Positions 21,356 to 31,200 of a DNA stretch of 64,000 bases are shown here, one piece after another. The DNA comes from Acinetobacter zhairuonensis (lineage in GTDB: Bacteria; Pseudomonadota; Gammaproteobacteria; Pseudomonadales; Moraxellaceae). Made by a program: the position numbers and the translations under genes. Location: assembly GCF_022601715.1 (NCBI RefSeq), contig NZ_JAKVIM010000008.1:1-64000 (forward strand), in the 5' to 3' direction. How positions within the stretch are numbered: the first letter of the stretch is position 1; the number at the start of each line of letters is the position of its first letter. Below the pieces are notes generated by a model that worked only from the letters and a program-made list of their open reading frames with translations, had not been told where the DNA came from and ran no database searches.

Positions 21356-22119
21356 ATACCCCGACACTGATTACACTTGAGCAAATTAGTGTCCGTATCG
21401 ATGAGCGTGACATTTTAAAGCAGATTGATTTCGCTTTACATGAACGTGAAATTGTCACTTTAATTGGACCAAATGGCGCAGGAAAATCCACATTAATTAA
21501 AGTACTGCTTGGGATTCTAAAACCCAACGCTGGACGTGTGCTATCTTCGCGCAAACTCAAGTTTTCTTATGTCCCGCAGAAGTTCAATCCTTCCCACAGT
21601 CTTCCTTTACGCGTAAAAGACCTGCTTGAACTTGAACCGTGCCCAGCACAAATTAAACAAGAAATTATTCAAGATACGGGCATTGCCAAACTGCAAGATT
21701 CTAAAGTACAGCAACTGTCTGGCGGTGAACGACAACGCGTCCTGCTGGCACGTGCGTTGCTACGCCAACCTGACATTTTAGTCCTTGATGAACCGATGCA
21801 AGGTCTCGACATCCAGTCTGAAGCCGAGCTGTATGACTATGTGCGTAGTCTGCCTGAAAAATACCACTGTGCTGTACTGATGGTGTCACATGATCTGCAA
21901 TGGGTGATGCAAGGCACGCAACGCGTGGTGTGTCTTAATAAACATATTTGCTGTAGCGGCTTGCCTGAAAATATTCAGCAACATCCAGAATACCAAGCCA
22001 TTTTTGGCAGTAACCGTGCGTTCTATCAACATCATCATGATCATTGTGCGCATGGGGACAGTGCGACAGCTTGCCAACATGATCCTCGCCCACATATTCA
22101 CCCTGAACCGGAAGCCTAA
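21328..22119 (+). CDS. znuC: Zinc ABC transporter ATP-binding protein
   Basis: Energises zinc import by ATP hydrolysis at the inner membrane. The 263-aa protein shows Walker A GPNGAGKST (47-55), ABC signature LSGGERQ (130-136) and Walker B LVLDEP (151-156). After the ATPase core it carries a C-terminal tail of about 30 residues with many His, Cys and Asp (HHHDHCAHGD ... HDPRPHIH), a possible metal-binding appendage. It overlaps zur by 28 bases and ends 3 bases before znuB. Confidence 0.95.
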   Translation: MSELQPSELNTPTLITLEQISVRIDERDILKQIDFALHEREIVTLIGPNGAGKSTLIKVLLGILKPNAGRVLSSRKLKFSYVPQKFNPSHSLPLRVKDLLELEPCPAQIKQEIIQDTGIAKLQDSKVQQLSGGERQRVLLARALLRQPDILVLDEPMQGLDIQSEAELYDYVRSLPEKYHCAVLMVSHDLQWVMQGTQRVVCLNKHICCSGLPENIQQHPEYQAIFGSNRAFYQHHHDHCAHGDSATACQHDPRPHIHPEPEA

Positions 22120-22122
22120 TAG

Positions 22123-22923
22123 ATGTTGGAATGGTTAGATCTCCTATTACCTGCTTGGATCATGGGAACCTTATTGGTGTTTTTAACCGCCCCTTTGGGC
22201 TGCCTGATGCTTTGGCGTCGCATGTCGTTCTTTGCAGATACCATGGCGCACGGCACTTTGTTGGGTGTCGCGATCGCTGGTGCACTCAGCTTACCGTTTT
22301 GGGTGGGTGTCACCTTGTTGGCGTTTATGCTGGTGGCTATTTTATGGGTACTGCATGATCCACGCTTACCCAACGATGCATTGTTGGCGCTCTGCTCTGC
22401 TACCCTGCTCTGCGCAGGTTTGATGCTGATTCAACATCTCCCTGCGCTGAGACCAGAGTTACTCAGCTATTTATTTGGTGACTTGCTGACAATTGCTTGG
22501 GTAGACCTTCCCACCTTCGCCATCGTAATTGCACTCGCACTTGCTGTTCTATTCAAATACTGGAAAGCCCAGATCCAAATAGCAATTGATCCTGATATTG
22601 CAATTAGTGAAGGAATCAATGCGAAATGGCAACGTTTAGTGTTTATGTTGCTTTTGGCCGTGTTTACCGTATTGGCATTACGCGCAGTAGGCTCATTGTT
22701 GATGGGTGCACTTTTGGTCATTCCAGCGTTAACTGCACGTTTACTCGCACACTCACCAAAACAAATGGTGATTTGGGCATTTATCGCTGCACAATTTGGA
22801 GTGAGTGTCGGGCTATGGTCAAGTGCCGCATTAAATACCCCAACAGGCTTAAGCATTGTGTTGTGCATGGCTTTAGTATTTGCTGGGATTTTTGGCTTGC
22901 AAAAAGTGAGAAAACTGACTTAA
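22123..22923 (+). CDS. znuB: Zinc ABC transporter permease
   Basis: Membrane channel of the ZnuABC importer, 266 aa with about eight hydrophobic helices. Conserved family features include RRMSFFADTMAHGTLLGVA near the N-terminus and AVGSLLMGALLVIPALTARL later. It begins 3 bases after the znuC stop, consistent with translational coupling; no separate promoter is seen. Confidence 0.95.
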   Translation: MLEWLDLLLPAWIMGTLLVFLTAPLGCLMLWRRMSFFADTMAHGTLLGVAIAGALSLPFWVGVTLLAFMLVAILWVLHDPRLPNDALLALCSATLLCAGLMLIQHLPALRPELLSYLFGDLLTIAWVDLPTFAIVIALALAVLFKYWKAQIQIAIDPDIAISEGINAKWQRLVFMLLLAVFTVLALRAVGSLLMGALLVIPALTARLLAHSPKQMVIWAFIAAQFGVSVGLWSSAALNTPTGLSIVLCMALVFAGIFGLQKVRKLT

Positions 22924-22957
22924 CTCACCTTCATCCATGCCTCAGACAGAAACTGGT

Positions 22958-23581
22958 TTATTGATGCACCAAACTCAATAATCCTGCAGCACAACTAAAT
23001 AACACAGCAAAAGTACGGTTCATGTATTTTTGCTGTTTTGGCGATTTCAACATTTTCAATACTTTTGCTGCCAAACCCGTGTACCCCGCCATCACTATCA
23101 AATCAATACTAATCATGGTTACCGCCATGACCCCATACTGAATCCATTGCGGTTGAGACAAGTCTAAAAACTGCGGCAATACTGCCAATAAAAATACGAT
23201 TGCCTTCGGGTTACTCATATTGACCAAAAAGCCATACGCGATCAACTTAGGAATCGATTTGGTCGCTTGTGATTCTTGTTGAATTTCAATCGACTGTACC
23301 GGCGCTTTCCATTGCAGATATGCCAAATACAATAAATAGCCCACCCCAAACCATTTCACCACGAGAAACGCCCAAGGCGTGGTTGCAAAGAGCACCCCCA
23401 CCCCTGCTGCCACAATACCAATTTGCACTAGCAATGCCAGTTGTAAACCAATCGCATTCCAGTAACCGCGACGAAATCCATAGTTTAAGCCACTCGACAT
23501 GGACGCAATTGCACCTGCACCAGGCGAAACGCTAATCACCCAACATGCCAACATAAATGCTAACCAAACTTGAAAAGACAT
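22958..23581 (-). CDS. LysE/RhtB-family amino-acid exporter
   Basis: Inner-membrane protein of 207 aa with about six helices. The N-terminal SPGAGAIASMSSGLNYGFRRG and the mid VNMSNPKAIVFLLAVLPQF are typical of the LysE superfamily, which exports amino acids such as threonine, homoserine or lysine; the substrate is unknown. ATG at 23581 follows AAGGTGG. It is convergent with znuB. Confidence 0.87.
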   Translation of the reverse strand: MSFQVWLAFMLACWVISVSPGAGAIASMSSGLNYGFRRGYWNAIGLQLALLVQIGIVAAGVGVLFATTPWAFLVVKWFGVGYLLYLAYLQWKAPVQSIEIQQESQATKSIPKLIAYGFLVNMSNPKAIVFLLAVLPQFLDLSQPQWIQYGVMAVTMISIDLIVMAGYTGLAAKVLKMLKSPKQQKYMNRTFAVLFSCAAGLLSLVHQ

Positions 23582-23743
23582 CACAGGACCACCTTAGAAA
23601 GACAAGTCATTATATGACTATTCACACTTTAAATGTGCTGAGAAATTCTCACCCAAGGATGATAACTTTAGGCTATTCAGCCCTGCATTGATCAGGCACA
23701 ATAAACCCAGCCACGCATTGAATAAAAATCAAAGGAGCTATAA

Positions 23744-24658
23744 ATGACCGCACAATCAGTAATTTTACCCTTACCTTCAGATCACGCCCGCTTCATTGTA
23801 TTACGCTTAAAAGATTTAAGCCTGCCAGAACTGAAAGAAAAGATTGAAGATTTACTGAATACGCGTGATCGTTTAATCACTCAACATCCGAATGCAGAAA
23901 TTAAAACTGCGATAGCCTTTGGTCCTGAACTTTGGGCAAAACTCCATACTCAATCTCCTGAAGGATTCAAACAACTTGACCCAATTCAGGGTGCATTTGA
24001 AATGCCAGCTTCACCCGCGGATGTGCTGATTCATATTGCCTCGCAACGCAGTGATATCTGTTTCACCCTCAGCCAAGCCTTCTTTGATGACATTCAAGAT
24101 AAAGTTGAGGTTCTGGATGAGCGTGTTTGTTTCCGTTATTTTGATGGGCGTGATTTAACTGGCTTTATTGATGGTACTGAGAACCCACAATTCCCAGATG
24201 ACCGTGCAGAAACTGCGCTACTCGGTGCTGATGCAGGTATTTTTAAAGATGGTTCTTTTGTTTTTGCGCAACGTTATGTGCATGATTTAGAGAAATGGAA
24301 ACGCCTAAAAGTAGATGCACAAGAAAATGTTATGGGGCGATCAAAGCTTGAAAGCATTGAAATGGATGATGATGTAAAACCAGAAAATGCTCATATTGCG
24401 CGTGTTGTGATTGAAGATAATGAAGGTGAAGAAATGGAAATTCTGCGTCATTCTTTACCGTATGGCGATGGTAAAGGTGAGCAAGGACTGTTCTTTATTG
24501 CTTATACCAAAAATCTTGGGATTATTGATGACATGCTTGAGCACATGTTTGGCACAACTGGTGATGGCATTCATGACCGCTTGCTGCATTTCGTAACTGC
24601 AGTAGATGGTGCTTACTTCTTTGCTCCGAGCGAGGAGTTGTTGGAAGTGGTTTTATAA
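23744..24658 (+). CDS. Dyp-type heme peroxidase
   Basis: Heme peroxidase of 304 aa. It has the family motif GFIDGTENP (140-148, catalytic Asp143), the proximal heme His217 (NAHIAR) and the distal Arg235 (ILRHSLPYGDG). There is no Tat or Sec signal, so it is cytoplasmic (class B/YfeX-like by length and motif). Natural substrates are uncertain. It is preceded by AAAGGAGC at good spacing and stands alone. Confidence 0.94.
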   Translation: MTAQSVILPLPSDHARFIVLRLKDLSLPELKEKIEDLLNTRDRLITQHPNAEIKTAIAFGPELWAKLHTQSPEGFKQLDPIQGAFEMPASPADVLIHIASQRSDICFTLSQAFFDDIQDKVEVLDERVCFRYFDGRDLTGFIDGTENPQFPDDRAETALLGADAGIFKDGSFVFAQRYVHDLEKWKRLKVDAQENVMGRSKLESIEMDDDVKPENAHIARVVIEDNEGEEMEILRHSLPYGDGKGEQGLFFIAYTKNLGIIDDMLEHMFGTTGDGIHDRLLHFVTAVDGAYFFAPSEELLEVVL

Positions 24659-24672
24659 AATTAAAAGAATCG

Positions 24673-24690
24673 AGCCGACAGAAGTCGGCT
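24673..24690 (-). terminator. Hairpin between Dyp peroxidase and T6SS module
   Basis: A 7-bp stem AGCCGAC/GTCGGCT with AGAA loop sits between two convergent genes; on the minus strand it is followed by CGATTCTTTT, a loose T-rich tail. Confidence 0.5.
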
Positions 24691-24716
24691 TGAGCTAGTA
24701 CAGTTTATTTAAAGCG

Positions 24717-25241
24717 TCACTCTTCACAATCAGATAAATCAAATCCTCTTTTTCCTGCATGCATTCCTTGAATTTCCCCATGCACAACATCAAAAATTAA
24801 AATATTATTTTTCTGCAAATTATCAGTAACCGTGTAGGTAAAATCATCTTGAGAATCCCCTGCACCCTCACTTTTCATTTTTTTAATTTCATATCCTTCA
24901 TAACTCTTATATATTTCTTTCACATTCATACCATTACGAATTTTTTTTGATGTATATATACTTTTATTTTCGTTTTTAATTAATATTTCAACTAGTTTCT
25001 GTTTATTAAAAGTATATGAAACACCATTATCAATATCCGAAAAAGTTGTACAGCTTCCTATTTCATCTTTTGCAATACCCTTTAAGGAAAAATTAACATC
25101 TAAGTATTTATTCCCAAGAAGATAAGACTTTCCTTCAAAACTTATCGAGTTAAAATCCAAATAATTATTTTTATTAAAAATGGCCTTTGAATAACTACAA
25201 GCACTCAAATTTATTAACAATAAAACCAATATAAACTTCAT
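24717..25241 (-). CDS. Lipoprotein, candidate second immunity protein of the T6SS effector
   Basis: Protein of 174 aa starting MKFILVLLLINLSAC; LSAC is a lipobox, so it should be lipid-anchored, and Ser-Tyr after the Cys does not signal inner-membrane retention, so outer membrane is likely. The mature part is Lys/Asn/Ile-rich with two Cys (SCTT and the C-terminal DCEE). I recognise no family. The start at 25241 fits AAGGAT 7-8 bases upstream and lies immediately next to the effector stop at 25243. Tight coupling to a wall-degrading effector and an envelope location suggest immunity; this is inference. Base composition is much more AT-rich than the core genes. Confidence 0.6.
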   Translation of the reverse strand: MKFILVLLLINLSACSYSKAIFNKNNYLDFNSISFEGKSYLLGNKYLDVNFSLKGIAKDEIGSCTTFSDIDNGVSYTFNKQKLVEILIKNENKSIYTSKKIRNGMNVKEIYKSYEGYEIKKMKSEGAGDSQDDFTYTVTDNLQKNNILIFDVVHGEIQGMHAGKRGFDLSDCEE

Positions 25242-25242
25242 A

Positions 25243-27726
25243 TTATTCATCCTTGTTAAATGTTAATGATAAACCTTGCAAATGAAGATGATTATTATGT
25301 CTTGGCTTAGTCCATTCACTACACCTAGGGAGTATATAACCTTTGCTAAGTTTATACTTTGTGACTAAATGGCTTGGATAATATTCACTCAACATATTCT
25401 TTTTCTTTCCCCAACCAAATGAAATCAAAATATTAACAAATTTCAATGAAGCCTCATGATCATATTCTGACATTTCAAAATTAACCCCTACTCCATTATT
25501 TCTATCTGTTCTAACATAACCTATGTCTCCAATTTCTCCATTAATATGAGAATTACTCTTTCCAGGAGAACCCTTGCTATCACTAAATCCACTGAAACGA
25601 ACTTTTTCACCAAACTTACAAACAGCTCCAATATATGCAGCAAATGCTTCTGTCGATAACCAATATCTATGCTGCTCTTGAGAGTCATTATGAATCGAAA
25701 TATTTAAATTACCTGTTTTTCTTTCCCACCTATTTATGGGTTTTGAAGCAGTATCACCAAAAATTTCTCTTATACTAACTAGATAGCTTTTCCCTGAGCC
25801 TTTCTTCCCTTTCCCTGACCATCTATCAACTGTATAAATTTTACTCTTTCCTATCAAAACAGGTTGATTATTCACTACATAATAATATGCAGCAAAACCC
25901 GATGCGGTCTTATTAGTGCGATCAATGGATCCATTAGGATAAATTACATAATTTGTTGTATCGCTCGTAGCAGCAGCTTGATCACTTACCGTTGTTAATG
26001 GCTTCCCTCCATTTTCAGTATACGTATTATTTTGCTTCGTTTGAGTTTTCTTATCTGCCTCAGTTTTTGCTTTTTCTGCTTCTTCTTTTGCTTTCTGTTG
26101 CTGAACTTCTTTTTGCTGTTGTTGCTTTTTTAGATCTTCGGCCTGTTTACGTTTTGCATCTGCAACTTCATATAATTTAGATGCGATAATAGTACTGTCA
26201 TTTACTGTGAAGGGTTGTATAGGTTTAGATTTTTCAACACGACTTAAAACTAAACTTTTACCTTTTATACCAAAGCCAAAAACAAAACCCGTTAACATTC
26301 GTACATTCATTACACCGTGATTATTTGTTCTTTTCGGTATTTCTCGGCCTCGATAAAAGAGACTAAACAATGTATTTGGGACAAGTTTACCATCTTGAGT
26401 TACTGAAATATTAAAAGAATGTACAGGAAGCTTCACTTTAACTGTTTTATTTTTCAATGCAGCGCTAACTTGAAAATGATGAATTACCTGTTTCTGCCCA
26501 TCACCTTCTACTGAAACCTCAATATCTTGCCCTTCCTCCGCAGTAATCCCTTGCTTAACCCCACGACTATCAGCCGTATGCTTTTTAATATTACCTTTAT
26601 AGGTAAGAAAAAAATTCATATTAGAGATTGCCTTACCAGAATCGCCTTCGACTATTTCAATATTAAAGTTTACATCTTTAGATGCAGGAGTTACATTTGC
26701 CTCTTGAGATGTCGAAGATTGTCCTTGTTCATTTCTTACTTCTTGAGGTGTTTTATTAACCCGAGGTCTCGATTGAGGCGTACTATCTGTCTCTAAAGTT
26801 GCTGAATGGCTTGTAACTTTAAAATCACTTAAAGTTGCTTTTTGTTTTTCATTTGCTTTTTGAATAATACTGTTCGACTCTTTGCCATCAGCCACAATTT
26901 TTATTTCTGTATTTGGATGTCGAACAATAACAGGAAGATTACCATTCTCATCACTCTTAACCTTTACTTTGGTTTCACCAGAAAAACTCTTTCCAATATA
27001 ATTAGAAACAACCACAACCTCTTTATTCTTCAAGATATTTTTATCTACATCTTTTAAACTAATATAAATTTTCCTATTACAACACTGTTCTAAATCAAAT
27101 CCACCAAAATCCTCAATATACTTTTTAATATGGGTTTTATTACCATCTATTTGCTTTTGTCCCTTAAATTTTGGAATTCCTAAAAAAGCACCCAAACCTC
27201 CTATTCCAACAAGATGCATTCCTGCAATTGCACCAGATTCTGTAATTTCTACACCCTGAATTGTTCTACCGAAATGCTCATTAAAATTATTATTTCTAAG
27301 CTGATTACATAAATATTTAATCCACTCCTTAATGATTTCATATTGGGTTTCCGGGCTTTTCAGGAAGTCTTTTTTTGAACTGATATTCCTTTTACCAGAC
27401 CACTTACCTACCCAGTTATTAGAATTAAATTGTTTTTGCCAGTTTGTGCGTAAAGACGATTTTTTACCTGCATTCTTGATGTCAGCATAAGAAATACCTT
27501 GATCCCCTAAATAATAACCTAAATCATATAAAGCCTCTTCTCCCCATTGAAACAACCCCATAAAACCACTTTCGTTTATAATACTAGCTGATTCCATATT
27601 AACTGGATGGTTTAGAGGCAATTGTAAATTTGATGAAGACTCCTTAAAGCTAACAGCCTCAATAAAACCAGCTAAATTAGTCTCAAAACTTTTACTTGAT
27701 TTTTTAAAGTTAATTGTCTTTTCCAT
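25243..27726 (-). CDS. Putative two-domain peptidoglycan-hydrolase T6SS effector
   Basis: Protein of 827 aa without signal peptide. (1) N-terminal lysozyme/transglycosylase-like domain, about 15-200: candidate catalytic Glu29 (FKESSSN), then GFMGLFQWGEEALYDLGYY (about 55-73), the usual pattern of muramidase-like folds. (2) Two or three beta-rich Ig-like repeats, about 205-510. (3) Charged Gln/Lys coiled coil, about 520-560. (4) C-terminal metallopeptidase-like domain, about 600-827: His near 727 and Asp near 733 (SHINGEIGD), and HLH at 813-815 (HNNHLHLQG), the HxxxxxxD...HxH pattern of LAS-type peptidases. It follows vgrG, so it is probably fired into rival cells to cut both glycan and peptide. 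From memory, A. baumannii Tse4 has a comparable bifunctional design. AT-rich. Domain calls are by eye. Confidence 0.75.
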   Translation of the reverse strand: MEKTINFKKSSKSFETNLAGFIEAVSFKESSSNLQLPLNHPVNMESASIINESGFMGLFQWGEEALYDLGYYLGDQGISYADIKNAGKKSSLRTNWQKQFNSNNWVGKWSGKRNISSKKDFLKSPETQYEIIKEWIKYLCNQLRNNNFNEHFGRTIQGVEITESGAIAGMHLVGIGGLGAFLGIPKFKGQKQIDGNKTHIKKYIEDFGGFDLEQCCNRKIYISLKDVDKNILKNKEVVVVSNYIGKSFSGETKVKVKSDENGNLPVIVRHPNTEIKIVADGKESNSIIQKANEKQKATLSDFKVTSHSATLETDSTPQSRPRVNKTPQEVRNEQGQSSTSQEANVTPASKDVNFNIEIVEGDSGKAISNMNFFLTYKGNIKKHTADSRGVKQGITAEEGQDIEVSVEGDGQKQVIHHFQVSAALKNKTVKVKLPVHSFNISVTQDGKLVPNTLFSLFYRGREIPKRTNNHGVMNVRMLTGFVFGFGIKGKSLVLSRVEKSKPIQPFTVNDSTIIASKLYEVADAKRKQAEDLKKQQQQKEVQQQKAKEEAEKAKTEADKKTQTKQNNTYTENGGKPLTTVSDQAAATSDTTNYVIYPNGSIDRTNKTASGFAAYYYVVNNQPVLIGKSKIYTVDRWSGKGKKGSGKSYLVSIREIFGDTASKPINRWERKTGNLNISIHNDSQEQHRYWLSTEAFAAYIGAVCKFGEKVRFSGFSDSKGSPGKSNSHINGEIGDIGYVRTDRNNGVGVNFEMSEYDHEASLKFVNILISFGWGKKKNMLSEYYPSHLVTKYKLSKGYILPRCSEWTKPRHNNHLHLQGLSLTFNKDE

Positions 27727-27728
27727 AA

Positions 27729-28262
27729 TCAATTCTCTTTATACCAATCACCTACTTTATAAAAACTCATACTAACTTCAGTATTATTCTTTAAATAACT
27801 ATTTAATACAGTTTTGGCTTCACCATAATCTCCATTTCTTGCACAACTTAGCTCTACCCGAGAACTCTCTTCTTCTTTCTGTGGAGCAGTTACTTTTCTA
27901 AAGTAGGAAAATGCATTTTTATCATTATATGCAATCCATATTTCATCTCTATCTTCTTTATAATAAGCTCGATAGATATAATAGTTATTCTTATTATATA
28001 AAACCTTTATACAACTCCCTGTTGACATCCATTGATTGTTTTTTGGTTTTAAATTTAATTGACTTAATAATTTCAAACGATTTTGACTAGTATTACTCTT
28101 TCCGTAATCCCATATATGTTCACATTCTACTTCACCCATTTTTTTAATAGGTACAACTGACTTTTCTTTCCAATATTTCATACATTCTTTGGTACTATCT
28201 GCATGTAAATTTATACCATTTAGCAAAATACATACACCAATCATTATCTTTACAGTTTTCAT
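27729..28262 (-). CDS. Exported protein, candidate immunity protein for the effector
   Basis: Protein of 177 aa beginning MKTVKIMIGVCILLNG, a signal peptide with likely cleavage after LHA (about residue 21). The mature protein has four Cys (ECMKYW, VECEH, GSCIK, LSCARN), which could form two disulfides in the periplasm. No family recognised. It begins 8 bases after the vgrG stop, and its stop codon (TGA) is 2 bases before the effector ATG, so all are one operon. A periplasmic protein encoded right before a wall-hydrolase effector is a classic immunity layout; direct evidence is absent. Confidence 0.65.
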   Translation of the reverse strand: MKTVKIMIGVCILLNGINLHADSTKECMKYWKEKSVVPIKKMGEVECEHIWDYGKSNTSQNRLKLLSQLNLKPKNNQWMSTGSCIKVLYNKNNYYIYRAYYKEDRDEIWIAYNDKNAFSYFRKVTAPQKEEESSRVELSCARNGDYGEAKTVLNSYLKNNTEVSMSFYKVGDWYKEN

Positions 28263-28269
28263 TATTAAA

Positions 28270-31200
28270 TTAACCCTTAAGTCCAAAACTTTCAAAATCT
28301 GCTTTTAAATCTGTATCTTCAATATTTTCATCACTATCGTGCGCATGATTATGATCATCATCACCACCGCAACAGGTCTCATCTGAACCATGACCTTGCC
28401 CTTCCGTGATCACTTCTTCAATCAGTTGTAGCTTATCTGAACTGTCATCATTCTTACCAAGTAAAAGAATTTCGACGCTATCTGGGTTATCACTAAAGAT
28501 CCGTCCCGTCCTTGCGAACTGATCAAGAAAACCAATGTATTCTGTTTTCTTAGCATGATTAATAACTTTATATTTAAATCCATCTTTCAATAAATCTGAA
28601 TTAACCAACTCGCTAAAATCGAATCGACGGCTAAAGATTCCACTTTCCGGCATTTTCGGCAACTCAGCATTTACTGTTGCCCCACTCACAAAACTATGCT
28701 GCCCAGCCTTACTCTCAAACTTGCCGCCTGTTGTTGAAAATACGCCATCTGCATTAATTTTTAGCTGAGACCCACCCGCTGTTAGTACAATTTCTTTTGG
28801 ACTTGTAAGTTCGATTTTATCTTCAGTAGAAATGAGCTTAATGACCTTCTTGGCAATCACTTCAATCGCATCATCCTGCGCCTGCAACTCCAATTTTCCT
28901 TTTGCAGCAAAAGCCCTAAACCCTTTTTGCGCGGCAAATAAACTGATCTTGTCCTGAGCATGCCCAATAATATTTTTCTGAGCACTCAGGTTAATCGAAC
29001 CACTGGCACTCTCCGCAATATCCTGAGATGCTTGTAAGATAATATTTTCAGGGGTCGTTAGCGCAATCCCGTTAGGTGAAGCCAACAACATCAATGCCTG
29101 TCTGAAAATCTTGCCTTGTTCTTGCTGCTTAGCATCAGAACTACGTTCTAGACCTTGGGTATATCCCTCCATAAAACCTTGCAAAGAATCTAATGCTTTG
29201 GATGGTGTAACTTCTAATTTACTGCCTTTATGAAAAGTTCCACACGTACTCATCAAATCAAAATCTTGAATATCGACATTGGCTAAGACTTTTCCAACTT
29301 CTTTAATACTCTCAAACGGATTCTGCTGAATCCGATCTTTGATACTAGCAAGTTTGCCTTTGACAATATCAGTACCGTGCTCTTCTACGTTTTCGATAAA
29401 AGCTTTTAGATTTTCTACCGAATCTTTGGCATCACTAAAGAACGCATTAAACTCTTCCACTGCGCATTTAGCATCACCGCCTAATGCACCAATATCCTCA
29501 ATAAAGCCACCACAATCCTTTAAGGCATAAATCGGATCTTTATTCATACTTTCTTTAAATAGATTTAATGTGCTTTCTAGCGCTTGCCCTGTGGTTTTGA
29601 GTTCCAGTGACTGAATGAACTTTGGTAAGCGGTGAATCACATTGAGCGCATCCGCCTGTTGCTTTACAGCAACTTCGCTCAGCATTTTCATGCTGTCATA
29701 ACTCTGTGACAATAATGATTGTGCTTGAGCGGCTTCCAAATGGTCTGCAATCGCCTGTTCTTGAGCATAAGTACTAATCAGCATACCTTTACCCGCCCGC
29801 ACGGCACCCCAAGCATCAGTTCTGAGCTCGAAGCCCTCACCTCGACCACTACTTTGCTCAGTTTCTTTAGGATGACTGAGATTACCCAAATTCAGTTGAC
29901 TCGCCCCATGACTGCTCTGCAATTGCGTGCTGATTTGCCCTGTAGTGTCATCAAAACGTAATTGATTAAACCCTGTTCCACTCACTTCTTGAGAGCGGAT
30001 GCCACTCAACTTTTTCGTGGCTGGCAATTGCCCTTTGACATCAAACTTGGTAGGAGAGCGTTGAGCTTCATGAATTCGACCCAGCACAAAAGGACGATCA
30101 ATACATCCATCAAAGAAATCTATGACCACCAGTTCCCCTATACGCGGTAAGAAGCGTGCGCCATAGCCTTCGCCTGCCCATGGGGTCAGTACATCCACCC
30201 AAGCAGAGTCGGTATCATTCTCATTGCTACCCGCACCATCATGATGTTGATGATCCTGCTCACGCGTAAACAGAAAGCGAACTTTGATACGCCCCCATTC
30301 ATCCACATGAATTTCCTCACCTTCGGGTCCAACCACACGCGCATGCTGAGGATGAGCAGCAGGACGATGCTTCAACAAATCAAACTCTGGCACCAGCTTG
30401 ACCTGTCGACGAATTAACAAAAGCTCACTAAATTGTCGCTCATCCTGCTTTAAACACGCCAAATTTGCTTGCTCAAATAAATGTGTCAAACGTTGATTGA
30501 GTTCTACGGGCAAATTATTTTGGTTATAAAAATGCTTTTCACAAATCAGAAACTGCCGATCCCCTTCTGCATGCAAATCTACCTCGGGATGATCTTGTAA
30601 GCTGAACCAATATCCGACATGTGCATCGCGCACTGTCGTTTGCGCCTTAAAATATTTTGACTGCAATGCTTGATAAGCACTTAAGTTTGAATTGAGTTTA
30701 TCTAATTGCTGTGAATTCGAAGCTGTCGCCTGATCTTCTCCATTCAAGTCAGCCACCCATGCCGGACTGGTAGACCACGCCTGTTCCAAACTCAAACTTT
30801 CATTTTCAAAGAGCTGACTATGCTGATGTGAACTGAGTACCGATCCTGCCCCATCATCCTGAGTCAAACTGTCTGCCTGCCAACGTTGTACATAGCTTGC
30901 GGTAGACTGTAATTGTCGATGTGCGGTAAAGCTCATCATGCTGTCAAAGCGTTCGGTTGCATGACTGCGATGAAATCGAATTGACCCGCGCTGTAGGGCA
31001 GAAAAGTGCTGATTATTGTCTACCAATCGAAGAATTTGCGGTTCAATCATTTGCAACACTTGCGGTATAATCAAATGCTGCTCATCCACCCACCAGTTAA
31101 TGCCTTCACTGCGCCATAACCGCGTAAGAAACTGATAATCCGACTCATTCGACTGCATGACAAAAGGTCGAATATCATAGTTTTCCGACAATTTAGACAA

